A stretch of 64,000 nucleotides of DNA from Pontibacter sp. E15-1 (GTDB lineage Bacteria > Bacteroidota > Bacteroidia > Cytophagales > Hymenobacteraceae). This document shows, in pieces, positions 1-8,197 of the stretch. The stretch spans positions 101,959 to 165,958 of the forward strand of contig NZ_JAKVIR010000011.1 in assembly GCF_022601975.1 (NCBI RefSeq), read 5' to 3'. Made by a program: the position numbers and the translations under genes. How positions within the stretch are numbered: position 1 is the first letter of the stretch; each line of letters opens with the position of its first letter. The notes under the pieces are model-generated. The model was not told where the DNA came from. It searched no databases and saw only the letters and a list, made by a program, of their open reading frames with translations.

Positions 1-790
1 CCGCCAGCGTTTCCAGCACCTGCGGCACATAGTCGAATTTGCCCATGGAGATGCCACCGCTCAGCAGGATCACATCATACTGTTGCAGGCATTCTCTCAA
101 ATGCTGCTCTGTTGCCGCAACCTCGTCGGGTATGTGCAGAAGATCGGCGTGGAGCTGGTATTTTTGCAGGGCCGCCTTCACCATGTAATTATTGGACCGC
201 CTGATCTGGTAGGGCAGCGGAGACGCCTGCACCTCCACCAGTTCATCGCCGGTAGAGATCACCACCACGCGCGGCAGTTTTTTCACCTGCAGTTCCGTCG
301 CGCCCACGGCGGCGGCCATACCGACCAGGGCCGGGGTTACGCGCTGGTTCGCCTTGGCGACCACATCGTGCCGCTTTCGGTCTTTGCCCTGCTGGTGTAT
401 GTTCTGACCTTGTGCCACTTCCGGCGCCAGCACAGTGGCTGTTCCGTTTGCTATGGTCAGGTCCTCGTAGCGTATCACGGTGTCTGCAGAGGCTGGCAAG
501 GCCGCTCCGGTCATAATCTCGATGCAGCTAGCCGCGTCTTGCAACGCAATGGGCTCCTCCCCGGCTGCCTGCGTTGCGGCGATCGGAAACGCACGCACGC
601 CTTGTGCATAGGCGGCATACCGGATCGCGATGCCGTCCATCGCCACCCGATTGAAGGGAGGCAGGTCCCGGTCGGTTCTGAGGTCTTCGGCCAGCACACG
701 GCCAAGCGCCCGTTCAAAAGGCAACACCTCCACACCAAAGTCTTTAACCTCCGCCTGGATGATTGCTTCTGCTTCTGCTACTGTCACCAT
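1..790 (-). CDS. moeA: Molybdopterin molybdenumtransferase MoeA, partial (C-terminus outside window)
   Basis: MoeA inserts molybdate into adenylylated molybdopterin, the last step of molybdenum cofactor synthesis, in the cytoplasm. The reverse strand is open from an ATG at 790 to the window edge, giving about 263 codons of a protein normally near 400. The N-terminal part shows the MoeA pattern: an acidic start, then LPPFNRVAMDGIAIR, then EIMTGAALPASADTV. Further on comes the MoCF-binding fold with STGDEL and LSGGISMGKFDYV. A stop codon lies in frame shortly upstream of the ATG, with no other ATG between, which fixes the start. moaA follows upstream on the same strand about 200 bases away. The identification is secure; the missing C-terminus is only due to the window boundary. 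Confidence 0.93.
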   Translation of the reverse strand, partial: MVTVAEAEAIIQAEVKDFGVEVLPFERALGRVLAEDLRTDRDLPPFNRVAMDGIAIRYAAYAQGVRAFPIAATQAAGEEPIALQDAASCIEIMTGAALPASADTVIRYEDLTIANGTATVLAPEVAQGQNIHQQGKDRKRHDVVAKANQRVTPALVGMAAAVGATELQVKKLPRVVVISTGDELVEVQASPLPYQIRRSNNYMVKAALQKYQLHADLLHIPDEVAATEQHLRECLQQYDVILLSGGISMGKFDYVPQVLETLA

Positions 791-998
791 GTGTTTCTGT
801 TTTTCAGGATTCTGATCCGCCTATACTGATGCAGGACTTTCGTGGGGATTTCGGTTTATGCTGTTTACTGTATAAAGCTTTCTAACCAGAACAGCGCATT
901 CGTTCAAACTCATATGGCACCCTAAAATCACCCAGTAGGTATAGAACCATACCATACTAATTACCAGTAAACTAACCTATACCAGCTGCCAGCTTGGT

Positions 999-1988
999 TT
1001 AACCGCCAATGGTAGCCATTGAGGCGCTCAGCGAAGCCTGGCCTGCGTTGTTTTTCTCCGCTTCCCAACCAGTGGCGTCTTTCAGGCTGATGGCTTTTTC
1101 GAGTGCCGCCTGCAGTTCTGCCTCGCTTGCCCCTGCCCGAAGCAGGTCTTTAAAGTTGAGCACGCTGTGGCCGTAGAGGCATGTTTTCATGTCGCCGAGC
1201 GGCGTCAGCCTGATGCGGTTGCAGGAGCCACAGAACGAACGGGTATAGGCCGCGATGATGCCCACTGTGCCTTTATACCCCGGTATCTGGTAATTGAAGG
1301 ATGTTGAAAAAGGCGGATCGACCAGTTTCGTGATGGCTGGATAGGCTGATTTGATGGTGTCGAGAATCTGCGCATGGTCCCAGCTCAGGCTTTTGACGTG
1401 TCCCTCTCCCCCGTTAAAGGGCATTTCTTCGATGAACCGCACGCTTACTGGCTTAGACTTGGTCAGGGCCACTAAGGGCAGGATATCGTCGGTGTTTTGT
1501 CCCTCCATCACCACCGCGTTCAGCTTCACCTCGATGTTATGTTTCAGCAGTTGCTCCAGCGTGTCGAGTACCTGGGGCAGTTCGTCGCGGCGGGTAATCG
1601 CAAAAAAGCGGTTGCGGTCCAGGGTGTCGAGGCTCAGGTTCACGGAGCGGATGCCTATTTTTTTCATCTGCGGCACGAAGGGGGCCGTCAGTACCCCATT
1701 GGTCGTGATCGTCAGCTCCTTCAACCCATCCAGTTGAGACAGCTTAGTCAGAAAAGGCATAAACCCCTTGCGCACGAACGGCTCGCCGCCCGTCACCCGG
1801 ATCTTCTCGATTCCCATTTTCACGAACGCGGCACAGAGGCGCAGCATCTCCTCATACGTCATCAGCTCTTTGCGCGCGAGCCAATCAATCCCCTCCTCCG
1901 GCATGCAGTAAAAGCACCGCAGGTTACACCGGTCGGTTACGGCCAGGCGCAGGTAATTAACGGTTCTTCCGTGTCTGTCTTTTAACAT
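999..1988 (-). CDS. moaA: GTP 3',8-cyclase MoaA (radical SAM)
   Basis: MoaA is the radical SAM enzyme that, with MoaC, converts GTP to cyclic pyranopterin monophosphate, the first step of molybdenum cofactor synthesis. The 329-residue length is normal. The N-terminal 4Fe-4S motif CxxxCxxC is at C21, C25 and C28 (DRCNLRCFYCMP). The second, substrate-side cluster uses C253, C256 and C270 (FCGSC...KTC). The protein ends in the Gly-Gly pair that MoaA needs at its C-terminus. It lies between moeA and the Mo hydroxylase genes, all on the minus strand, as expected for cofactor supply to that enzyme. No moaC, moaE or moaD is present in the window. The call is very secure. Confidence 0.96.
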   Translation of the reverse strand: MLKDRHGRTVNYLRLAVTDRCNLRCFYCMPEEGIDWLARKELMTYEEMLRLCAAFVKMGIEKIRVTGGEPFVRKGFMPFLTKLSQLDGLKELTITTNGVLTAPFVPQMKKIGIRSVNLSLDTLDRNRFFAITRRDELPQVLDTLEQLLKHNIEVKLNAVVMEGQNTDDILPLVALTKSKPVSVRFIEEMPFNGGEGHVKSLSWDHAQILDTIKSAYPAITKLVDPPFSTSFNYQIPGYKGTVGIIAAYTRSFCGSCNRIRLTPLGDMKTCLYGHSVLNFKDLLRAGASEAELQAALEKAISLKDATGWEAEKNNAGQASLSASMATIGG

Positions 1989-2388
1989 GTTGCTAATCTT
2001 TGTGCGTACGTGACCAAAAGGCCTTCATTTTTATACTTCCAACTTCTTATGTTTACGCAAACCCGGTTTGTTTGCTCACAATGGTGCAATGCGCTGCACA
2101 AACCCTTCGTGCTGCAAAGGCGATCGGGTCTGGAACTCCCGAAACTACCTTTGGCTGTAAAGTTAAACATGCCGCCCGATGTAGACTATCATACATCCGG
2201 CGGCATGCTTTTCAGGATTTCAGTTGCGGAAAACCGAGGTGTAAAACAATGCAGCTTCCACTTCTTCGAACTGGATATGGCTAAAAGGCGTGCTAATGCC
2301 TGCTTCCTCAGTACGAATACATCTTAATGCGTCACGGCTTAAAACATTGTGGTTCTGCAGGTATGCACCGTCATCCAGCTTATCTCAC
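1989..2388. other. Intergenic region between moaA and the Mo hydroxylase
   Basis: This 400-base gap lies between two minus-strand genes. It contains one strong hairpin (2168-2207), annotated separately as a terminator. The short open frames here on both strands show no recognisable protein features. I see no conserved riboswitch-like structure. Confidence 0.5.
2168..2207 (-). terminator. Hairpin terminator downstream of the Mo hydroxylase operon
   Basis: Two 16-base arms (2168-2183 and 2192-2207) are complementary with one mismatch and an 8-base loop. Read in the direction of the minus-strand genes, the stem is followed by a T-rich stretch (TTTAACTTT). It would end the transcript of the 2Fe-2S and Moco subunit genes before moaA. 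Confidence 0.6.
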
Positions 2389-4533
2389 TCAGACTGTTTT
2401 CAGGCCTTGCTGCTCCGCGAACGGCTGGTCATACAGGCGCTTTCCGGTGGCTTTGAAGATAGCGTTTGCCACTGCACCGCCTGTTGGTGGAAGCGCGGGC
2501 TCCCCTAGTCCGGTCGGGTCGATGCCGTTGTTCACGAAATGCACATCCACCTCGGGCACTTCTTTCATCCGGATCAGCCGGTATCCATTGAAATTATTCT
2601 GCTCGGGGGCTCCGTTTTTAAACGTCAGGTTGCTGTACATGGCATGGCCCAGGCCATCCACAATCCCGCCGCGCACCTGCTGGTAGGCACCGCTGAGGTT
2701 GATCACCATACCGCAATCGGCGGCGGCATATATCTTCTTGACGACAGGCTGATTGTCCTGCATCGCCACCTCTCCTACTTGGGCCACATACGAGCGGTGC
2801 GAGAAGTAAACGCTAAAGCCCTGGGCGATATCCTTTTTCCTGCCCCAGCCAGATTTCTCCACGGCCAGGTCAATCACGCCTTTCATGCGGTCGATGTCAT
2901 ACTTAACCTCGCCCACGGGTTCTTTTTTCGCTTTGGCAAGCAACTCCAGCCGGAAGGCCACCGGGTCTTTCCCGGCTGCGTGCGCCACCTCGTCCAGAAA
3001 CGACTGCTCGGCAAAAGCCAGGAAGTTGGTGATCGGGGCTCGCCACGGGCCGGTGGTGATCGGCGACTTGTGGTCTACAGAATCAATCAGCAGGTTGTCG
3101 ACTGCTCCGGAAGGGAAGTTGTCCTCGCGTGTGGGGTTGCCGGCATTCATACCCACCCCGCGCAGTTTATAGCCGATCATGTTGCCTTTGGCATCGAGCG
3201 CAGCCTCAAAACGGTAGCGCACCGCCGGTCGGTATGTTCCCCCGGTCATGTCATCTTCGCGGGTCCAGATCACTTTTACCGGTGCTTTGATCAGGCTGGA
3301 AAGCTCTGCGGCCTCCAGCACATAGTCTGCGCTTAGCCGACGGCCAAAGCCTCCACCCAGTCGGGTAAGCTCCACCGTAATTTTTTCGGGTGCTATATCC
3401 AGTAGTTTGGCCACCTGGCCGCGCGCCATCTCAGGCGTTTGGGTCGGGCCGACCAGCTCTACCCCGTCTGGGCGTACATGAGCGAAGAAGTTCATCGGTT
3501 CCATGGGGCTGTGCGACAGGAACGGGCACTGGTATTCGCTCTTCACCACTTTGGCCGCGCTTTTAAACGCAGCTTCCACGTCACCGTCTTTTCTGCGAAC
3601 AGTCGCCTCCGGACTGTCGAGCAGCTCTTTGAAGATTCGGTCGTGGTCAGCGCTGCTTTCCAGGGCGGCATCGGGGGTATAGGAAATTTTGAGGGCTTTG
3701 CGGGCCTTGTTCACCTGCCAGGTCGACTTGCCCACCACGGCCACGTTGTTCTTGAACGTCACCACATCCACAATGCCGGGCATTGCCTTGGCTGCAGCGG
3801 CATCCACCGATTTCAGCTTCATGCCAAACGCCTCGGGGCGCTGGATGACGGCAAAGAGCATTCCCTCACGGTAAAAATCAAGTCCGTAGAGCGGCTTGCC
3901 GGTAAGAATCTCATGGTTGTCCACGTTCCGGACGGCCGTACCGATCAGCTTGAAGTCTTTCGGGTCTTTCAGCTTCACATCCGTGGGTACCGGCAGCTTG
4001 GCGGCGGCAGTGGCCAAATCCCCATAGCTCAGCTTCTTGCCATTCTTGGGATTCAGCACCATGCCATTCTCTGTTTTCAGGGAGCTGGCAGGTACTTTCC
4101 AGCGCTTGGCAGCGGCCTCAACCAGCATTTGCCGGGCGGTTGCCCCTGCCTTGCGCAGTCGCTCCCACGAGTGGGGCACGGCGCCGCTGCCGCCTGTCAC
4201 CTGCCGCTCAAACTTGGTTGTGTCCAGCGGTGCCTGCACCACCTTCACCTTTGTCCAGTCGGCATCCAGCTCCTCCGCCACAATCATCGGGAAAGAGGTT
4301 TTGATGTTCTGACCAAGTTCAGGGTTAGGGGAGAGTATGGTCACGATTCCGTCAGGGGAAAGGGCCAGGTAGCTGTTAAAGTCTAACGTGCCGCTTGCCA
4401 GTGCTTTGTCGCTCACCACCTCAAGTGCCGATGCCACTGAACCGGTCCAGCTGAAGCCCAGAAATAGACCGCCACCCGCTGTGGCAGCCAGCTTCACAAA
4501 ATTGCGTCTGCTTGGTTTAGATAAAGTTGACAT
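2389..4533 (-). CDS. Molybdopterin-binding subunit of an isoquinoline 1-oxidoreductase-type Mo hydroxylase, Tat-exported
   Basis: This is the large catalytic subunit of a xanthine oxidase-family enzyme (IorB/aldehyde oxidase type), which hydroxylates aldehydes or N-heterocycles using Mo-molybdopterin cytosine dinucleotide. The chosen start at 4533 gives 714 residues; a longer frame to 4707 exists but overlaps the upstream gene. From 4533 the protein opens with a twin-arginine signal (R9-R10, SRRNFVKLAA, then a hydrophobic stretch), so the complex is probably exported folded to the periplasm. Family motifs include SPNPELGQN near the start, LTRLGGGFGRR and GLGEPALPPTGGA near the end. It begins 2 bases after the stop of the 2Fe-2S subunit gene, so the two are co-translated partners. 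The substrate is not predictable. A paralogue lies at 56970-59225. Confidence 0.9.
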   Translation of the reverse strand: MSTLSKPSRRNFVKLAATAGGGLFLGFSWTGSVASALEVVSDKALASGTLDFNSYLALSPDGIVTILSPNPELGQNIKTSFPMIVAEELDADWTKVKVVQAPLDTTKFERQVTGGSGAVPHSWERLRKAGATARQMLVEAAAKRWKVPASSLKTENGMVLNPKNGKKLSYGDLATAAAKLPVPTDVKLKDPKDFKLIGTAVRNVDNHEILTGKPLYGLDFYREGMLFAVIQRPEAFGMKLKSVDAAAAKAMPGIVDVVTFKNNVAVVGKSTWQVNKARKALKISYTPDAALESSADHDRIFKELLDSPEATVRRKDGDVEAAFKSAAKVVKSEYQCPFLSHSPMEPMNFFAHVRPDGVELVGPTQTPEMARGQVAKLLDIAPEKITVELTRLGGGFGRRLSADYVLEAAELSSLIKAPVKVIWTREDDMTGGTYRPAVRYRFEAALDAKGNMIGYKLRGVGMNAGNPTREDNFPSGAVDNLLIDSVDHKSPITTGPWRAPITNFLAFAEQSFLDEVAHAAGKDPVAFRLELLAKAKKEPVGEVKYDIDRMKGVIDLAVEKSGWGRKKDIAQGFSVYFSHRSYVAQVGEVAMQDNQPVVKKIYAAADCGMVINLSGAYQQVRGGIVDGLGHAMYSNLTFKNGAPEQNNFNGYRLIRMKEVPEVDVHFVNNGIDPTGLGEPALPPTGGAVANAIFKATGKRLYDQPFAEQQGLKTV

Positions 4534-4535
4534 GG

Positions 4536-4997
4536 CTATTTGGTTTTGGTGGCGGCTAAGGCAACTGCCTCGCGGATGCGGTGGTATGTGCCGCAACGGC
4601 AGATGTTGCCGTTCATGGCACTCACAATTTCTTCCTCGCTGGGGTTTGGGTTTTTGCTGAGCAATGCCGATGCGGTCATCATCTGGCCTGCCTGGCAGTA
4701 GCCGCACTGCGGCACGTCCACTTCTTCCCAGGCCTGCTGCACCGGATGGTCGCCCTTTTCAGACAGCCCTTCGATGGTGGTGATAGGGGCGGTGCCGATG
4801 GCGGAGACCGGAAACACGCACGAGCGGACGGCATTGCCATTCATGTGCACGGTGCAGGCCCCGCACTGGGCGATGCCGCAGCCATATTTCGTGCCCACAA
4901 GACCGAGATGGTCGCGCAGCACCCACAGTAAAGGGGTATCTGCCTCAACGTCGGCCTCGTAGCGTCGGCCGTTTATTTGCAGCGTATAGGTGGCCAT
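4536..4997 (-). CDS. 2Fe-2S subunit of Mo hydroxylase (IorA/CoxS type)
   Basis: The small electron-transfer subunit of the Mo hydroxylase carries two 2Fe-2S clusters. The start at 4997 ([10 protein letters not shown]) gives 153 residues, the usual size; an upstream start at 5129 adds an unrelated 44-residue tail. The plant-type cluster is at C40, C45, C48 and C60 ([10 protein letters not shown]), and the C-terminal cluster at C98, C101, C133 and C135 (CGYCQAG, CRC). It has no export signal and would travel with the Tat signal of its partner, as is known for this enzyme family. The catalytic subunit starts 2 bases downstream. A MobA-like gene lies 73 bases upstream on the same strand and may serve cofactor maturation for this enzyme. 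Confidence 0.93.
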   Translation of the reverse strand: MATYTLQINGRRYEADVEADTPLLWVLRDHLGLVGTKYGCGIAQCGACTVHMNGNAVRSCVFPVSAIGTAPITTIEGLSEKGDHPVQQAWEEVDVPQCGYCQAGQMMTASALLSKNPNPSEEEIVSAMNGNICRCGTYHRIREAVALAATKTK

Positions 4998-5070
4998 AGA
5001 ATCTAAAGTATTTAGGTTGAAGTAGTAATATAATATGAAACCGTGAAAAAATGTTCCAAATCCAAAAAAA

Positions 5071-5664
5071 TCAATTCCGTGATTCCGAGGTATGTAGCCG
5101 TTTATAGTCTTCCGGTGTGTCAATATCAACTGCGCCTAAGCTAAAAGGCAACGTGGCTACATCCTCGGAGTGGCGGAACAACAGCTTCTTCGCCCCCTCT
5201 TTCCCGCGCAGGTACAGCAACTCCTCGAAGTATACCCTGTTGAAAAGCACGGGGGTGCCGAGGGTGCCTTGATAGTAGCAGGCGACAATGCCCTTGCCGC
5301 TGCCAGCGTTTGTCTGCACCAGGCTATTCAGCAGGGCGGTTTCGACAAAAGGCTGATCGCAGACCATGAAAATAGCGCCAGTAACTTCCGGTGCTGCCGC
5401 CATAAGCGCTGCGAGTCCACAATGGATAGATGCGCTCATCCCCTGTCGCCAGTTCGGATTGTGAACAGTGAGCACTGGTTTTTGAGTGTCGGGCAGGGCT
5501 AACGTTGCATCTGGCTGTAGCACCACCACCACCGGCTCACACACCGAATCCAGCGCGACGTCTATAGCGTGGCCCAACAATGTTTTGCCTTTGTACAGCA
5601 GTTCCTGCTTGGGTTTCCCCATGCGCACCGAAGCACCTGCCGCCAGCAAAACCAGTCCTGTCAT
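5071..5664 (-). CDS. MobA/MocA-like molybdenum cofactor nucleotidyltransferase
   Basis: A 197-residue NTP-transferase-fold protein, probably adding CMP (MocA type) to molybdopterin for the adjacent xanthine oxidase-family enzyme. The N-terminus has the signature [14 protein letters not shown], with K18 and K20 in place of the nucleotide-binding lysine region, followed by the GMSASI stretch and the metal-binding MVCDQPF. It ends in the typical VDIDTPEDY segment. Position directly upstream of the 2Fe-2S subunit gene supports a role in Moco maturation rather than in molybdopterin guanine dinucleotide synthesis; that choice is an inference from context. The family also includes nucleotidyltransferases with other roles. 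Confidence 0.85.
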   Translation of the reverse strand: MTGLVLLAAGASVRMGKPKQELLYKGKTLLGHAIDVALDSVCEPVVVVLQPDATLALPDTQKPVLTVHNPNWRQGMSASIHCGLAALMAAAPEVTGAIFMVCDQPFVETALLNSLVQTNAGSGKGIVACYYQGTLGTPVLFNRVYFEELLYLRGKEGAKKLLFRHSEDVATLPFSLGAVDIDTPEDYKRLHTSESRN

Positions 5665-6266
5665 GTATTTCGATTGTTATAACTTTTTCCCCTTGAAATC
5701 ATTTCTGGGATACCCGAGAAGCAATATACAAAAAAATCCCCTCCCTGCGTGCGGTACAGGTCTGAGTGCTTGTCACATCCTGTTTATAACAAAAGTGGGC
5801 AGGAGCAATAGAGGCAAGGTAATTACAGGCGATATACCATACATATACATTTACAAATCAGTTATTTGTAATACACATACAAACTTTTAATTTAAGTAAT
5901 TTTTGTAAAATGCAGGTTGGAAAAGCAAGCCATATAGACGATTTTGGCCAAACGGTAAATATCCTTTTCCATACCTATACCTCCGATTCTGTAGTCTGAT
6001 GGTCTCGCGCGATGCTTGTTTCTCCGGCAAATCTCCACTTATATAGCAGAATAAATCTAGTTTAGAAACAATACTTAGCTATATTTAACCGGTAATTTTG
6101 AAAACTGCGGCACAGCATTACCCATAGGGGTATAAGGCGCTTCAGAAGCTTTCCATACCGTGAATTTCCGCCAAACGATGGACAGTTATACCCAGATGCT
6201 GAGGTATAACGCGTCCAACTTGCGGGAGGCATGCAGTATAAACATCAACATTTAGCATATAAACCA
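5665..6266. other. Long divergent intergenic region
   Basis: About 600 bases separate the divergent MobA-like and MaoC-like genes. I see no convincing gene. It is more AT-rich than the flanks and holds one perfect inverted repeat (5851-5871, annotated separately). Promoters for both genes should lie here, but I could not find a full consensus with proper spacing. Confidence 0.5.
5851..5871. promoter_or_regulatory. Perfect inverted repeat, candidate operator
   Basis: TTACAAAT, a 5-base spacer (CAGTT), then ATTTGTAA: a perfect 8-base dyad with a centre-to-centre spacing suited to a homodimeric helix-turn-helix protein. It lies 187 bases upstream of the MobA-like gene. No matching second copy was noticed and no regulator is adjacent, so binding is only inferred. 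Confidence 0.3.
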
Positions 6267-6734
6267 ATGAGTAAGTTAGTTATCAGGAGCCTGCAGGAGC
6301 TTATGCAGCACGAAGGGGCTGAAATGGGCGTGTCCGAATACCACACGATCACGCAAGAGCAGATCAGTAAGTTCGCCGACGCCACCCTCGACCACCAGTG
6401 GATACACCTCGATGCGGATCGCGCGAAAGCCGAGACACCCTTCGGAAGCACTATCGCCCATGGCTACCTTACCGTTTCGCTCCTTCCCTACCTGTGGTCG
6501 CAGATCGCGACGATTGAAAACCTGAAGATGCAGGTAAACTACGAGATTGAGAGCCTGCGCTTTAATCAGGCCGTGACCGTGAACAGCGCTGTGCGGCTTC
6601 GGGCAAAGCTGCTTTCCGTGAAAGACCTGCGCGGCATCGCCAAGGCCCGCCTAGAGGTGACGATGGAAATCCAGGATAGCAAGAAGCCTGCCTTTACAGG
6701 AATTATCACCTTCCTGTATCACTTTAATGACTAA
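6267..6734 (+). CDS. MaoC-like (R)-hydratase/dehydratase
   Basis: A 155-residue single hotdog-fold protein of the MaoC/(R)-specific enoyl-CoA hydratase type, acting on acyl-CoA in the cytoplasm. The hydratase-2 motif is visible as FADATLDHQWIHLD, followed by TPFGSTIAHGYLT, with the conserved Asp and His of the active site. The start at 6267 (MSKLVIRSL) is preferred to the upstream ATG at 6231 because family alignments begin near there. It converges with the Mut7-C RNase gene, only 25 bases away. Close relatives are often named NodN-like or MaoC/PaaZ C-terminal domain proteins. The physiological substrate cannot be told. Confidence 0.88.
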   Translation: MSKLVIRSLQELMQHEGAEMGVSEYHTITQEQISKFADATLDHQWIHLDADRAKAETPFGSTIAHGYLTVSLLPYLWSQIATIENLKMQVNYEIESLRFNQAVTVNSAVRLRAKLLSVKDLRGIAKARLEVTMEIQDSKKPAFTGIITFLYHFND

Positions 6735-6759
6735 CCACAAATCATTGATTAAAAACACA

Positions 6760-7503
6760 CTAACAGCTTAAACTACGCTGCAAAAAAGCTTGCATCCGGT
6801 CGTAATGCGATCCTTTCCAGTATACCCGGCTACAGGATTGGCATTGGTAGAAAACAGTGAAGTATTGCCTGGTTTTGGGAGGAAGCTGCGCCAGCACTTG
6901 CTCTTTTGCCACCTCTCCAATCGGGCCGTTGCAAACGAGGCAGCGCGTGAAGGGTAGCGCCTTTGGCTTCAGGTCGAAATAGTCCAGTACTTCCTGCAAC
7001 TGCGCTTCGAGATGCTGCGAGCGGAGCCAGTAGCCCCACTGTATGGCTTTCTGTTTTAGCAAGCCTATGTCGCGAGTGAGGGCAATGCGGTTCTCTGACA
7101 CGGCGATGCAGGCGATTTCCTGATCGGTGTAATCGGTACGGTAGGCACTGTCGAAGCCCAGCATGCGCAACGACCGGGCGAGCCTGCCCAGATGCACATC
7201 GAGCACAAACCGGTCGGGCACCTCCAGCCCATACCTCACAGAACGGGAATCCGGGAACAGGCTGCACCACTTAGCCGGGTATACGGCAACATCATCGCTT
7301 GCCTGCAGGGCGTAGTATAACCCAACAGCTTTTCTGTTCACCAGCAGCACATCCACCTCCGGGTGCGGGACCCTAATTGCCTCAAGTGCATCTTTCACGG
7401 CCGGACTGCCGGCAAACGCATACCGCAGTGGCTGCCCGCGTTTGCTGGCTGGCAGAAAATCGTTCAAGCTTCCGTAAAATACTACTGTGGCTGACTTTTT
7501 CAT
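6760..7503 (-). CDS. Mut7-C RNase domain protein with N-terminal ubiquitin-like domain
   Basis: A 247-residue two-domain protein. Residues 1-85 form a Mut7-C ubiquitin/ThiS-like beta-grasp domain (VVFYGSLNDFLP...). The rest is the Mut7-C domain, a PIN-like nuclease fold, with the typical LDVHLGRLARSLRMLGFDSAY and ALTRDIGLL motifs. The C-terminus carries a zinc ribbon with two CxxC pairs (TRCLVCNG and YQCQSCSRVYWKGSHYDRM). The architecture is common in bacteria and is predicted to act on RNA; the biological role is unknown. It is on the same strand as the Dabb gene upstream, with a strong hairpin between them. Confidence 0.88.
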   Translation of the reverse strand: MKKSATVVFYGSLNDFLPASKRGQPLRYAFAGSPAVKDALEAIRVPHPEVDVLLVNRKAVGLYYALQASDDVAVYPAKWCSLFPDSRSVRYGLEVPDRFVLDVHLGRLARSLRMLGFDSAYRTDYTDQEIACIAVSENRIALTRDIGLLKQKAIQWGYWLRSQHLEAQLQEVLDYFDLKPKALPFTRCLVCNGPIGEVAKEQVLAQLPPKTRQYFTVFYQCQSCSRVYWKGSHYDRMQAFLQRSLSC

Positions 7504-7556
7504 ACCTCTTCCCTTCCCTCATACCGTCCACTCGCTTGAAAGGAAGCGCCGCCACC

Positions 7557-7586
7557 GGTTGCACCAGTCAACGTGTTGGTGCAACC
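7557..7586 (-). terminator. Hairpin between Dabb and Mut7-C genes
   Basis: GGTTGCACCA at 7557-7566 pairs perfectly with TGGTGCAACC at 7577-7586 over a 10-base loop, and flanking CCGCC/GGCGG can extend the stem. It follows the stop of the minus-strand Dabb gene. No clean T-tract follows on the minus strand, so it may be a weak terminator, a processing site or an attenuator. Confidence 0.45.
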
Positions 7587-7608
7587 AGCGGCGGGACTCC
7601 CTCTTTGT

Positions 7609-7911
7609 TTAAGCGTCTACGGCATCATAAATAACGACTTTCGACCACAGCTCTTTGCACCGCTCCACAAAAGCCTTGTGCACCGGGTGTACCTGGTATG
7701 TTTCCTGATCCTCGGGGGTATCAAAAATCAAGAGCAGCGACAGGTCATACCCTCGTTCGATGACAGGTCTGTCGGTACTGGCAGGCACACCGATATGTAT
7801 GGTGCGGATGACTTCGATGGGCTTCAGGCTTTGCAGCCCCTCAAGCAGCTTCGACTTGTCTTCTTCGGAAGCGGCGTTTTTCAGCCAAAAAAACACATTG
7901 TGAACAAACAT
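7609..7911 (-). CDS. Dabb (stress-responsive A/B barrel) family protein
   Basis: A 100-residue dimeric alpha/beta-barrel domain protein. The sequence starts MFVHNVFFWLKNAASEEDK, contains IHIGVPAST and YDLSLLLIFD, and ends with VHPVHKAFVE...VVIYDAV, all standard Dabb features. The start at 7911 gives the usual family length; the longer frame to 8001 adds an unrelated N-terminus. Members range from plant stress proteins to small polyketide cyclases, and most bacterial ones have no assigned function. It stands alone between a permease gene (divergent) and the Mut7-C gene. Confidence 0.88.
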   Translation of the reverse strand: MFVHNVFFWLKNAASEEDKSKLLEGLQSLKPIEVIRTIHIGVPASTDRPVIERGYDLSLLLIFDTPEDQETYQVHPVHKAFVERCKELWSKVVIYDAVDA

Positions 7912-8197
7912 AGTTGATGGTTTGGTATAAAAATGATTGCAATGGCACCGGGCGGCTGCGCGGCGCTTCTGAAAAATAAGGGATATCCGGGCAAATACCA
8001 ATTCCTATTTTGCGCACGTGGCCGGTATAAACGGATACAGACCGGACCGCACTTCAAAATAGGTGCTTCGTAGCTGTTGGAAAAAGGCCTCGCGGCCATT
8101 TGCGATCCGGTTAAATTGTTTTCCTTATTTTCGTGCTGCCATACCCTGTGGTATGGATTTTATAGGGCACCATACAACCATACATACTACGCACCGC

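Noticed and set aside
1982..2508. Several short frames on both strands between moaA and the Mo hydroxylase
   Set aside because: They overlap a terminator hairpin and the 3' end of the hydroxylase gene, are compositionally odd and match no family.
4534..4707. Upstream start for the Mo hydroxylase large subunit
   Set aside because: It overlaps the 2Fe-2S gene and would bury the Tat signal inside the protein.
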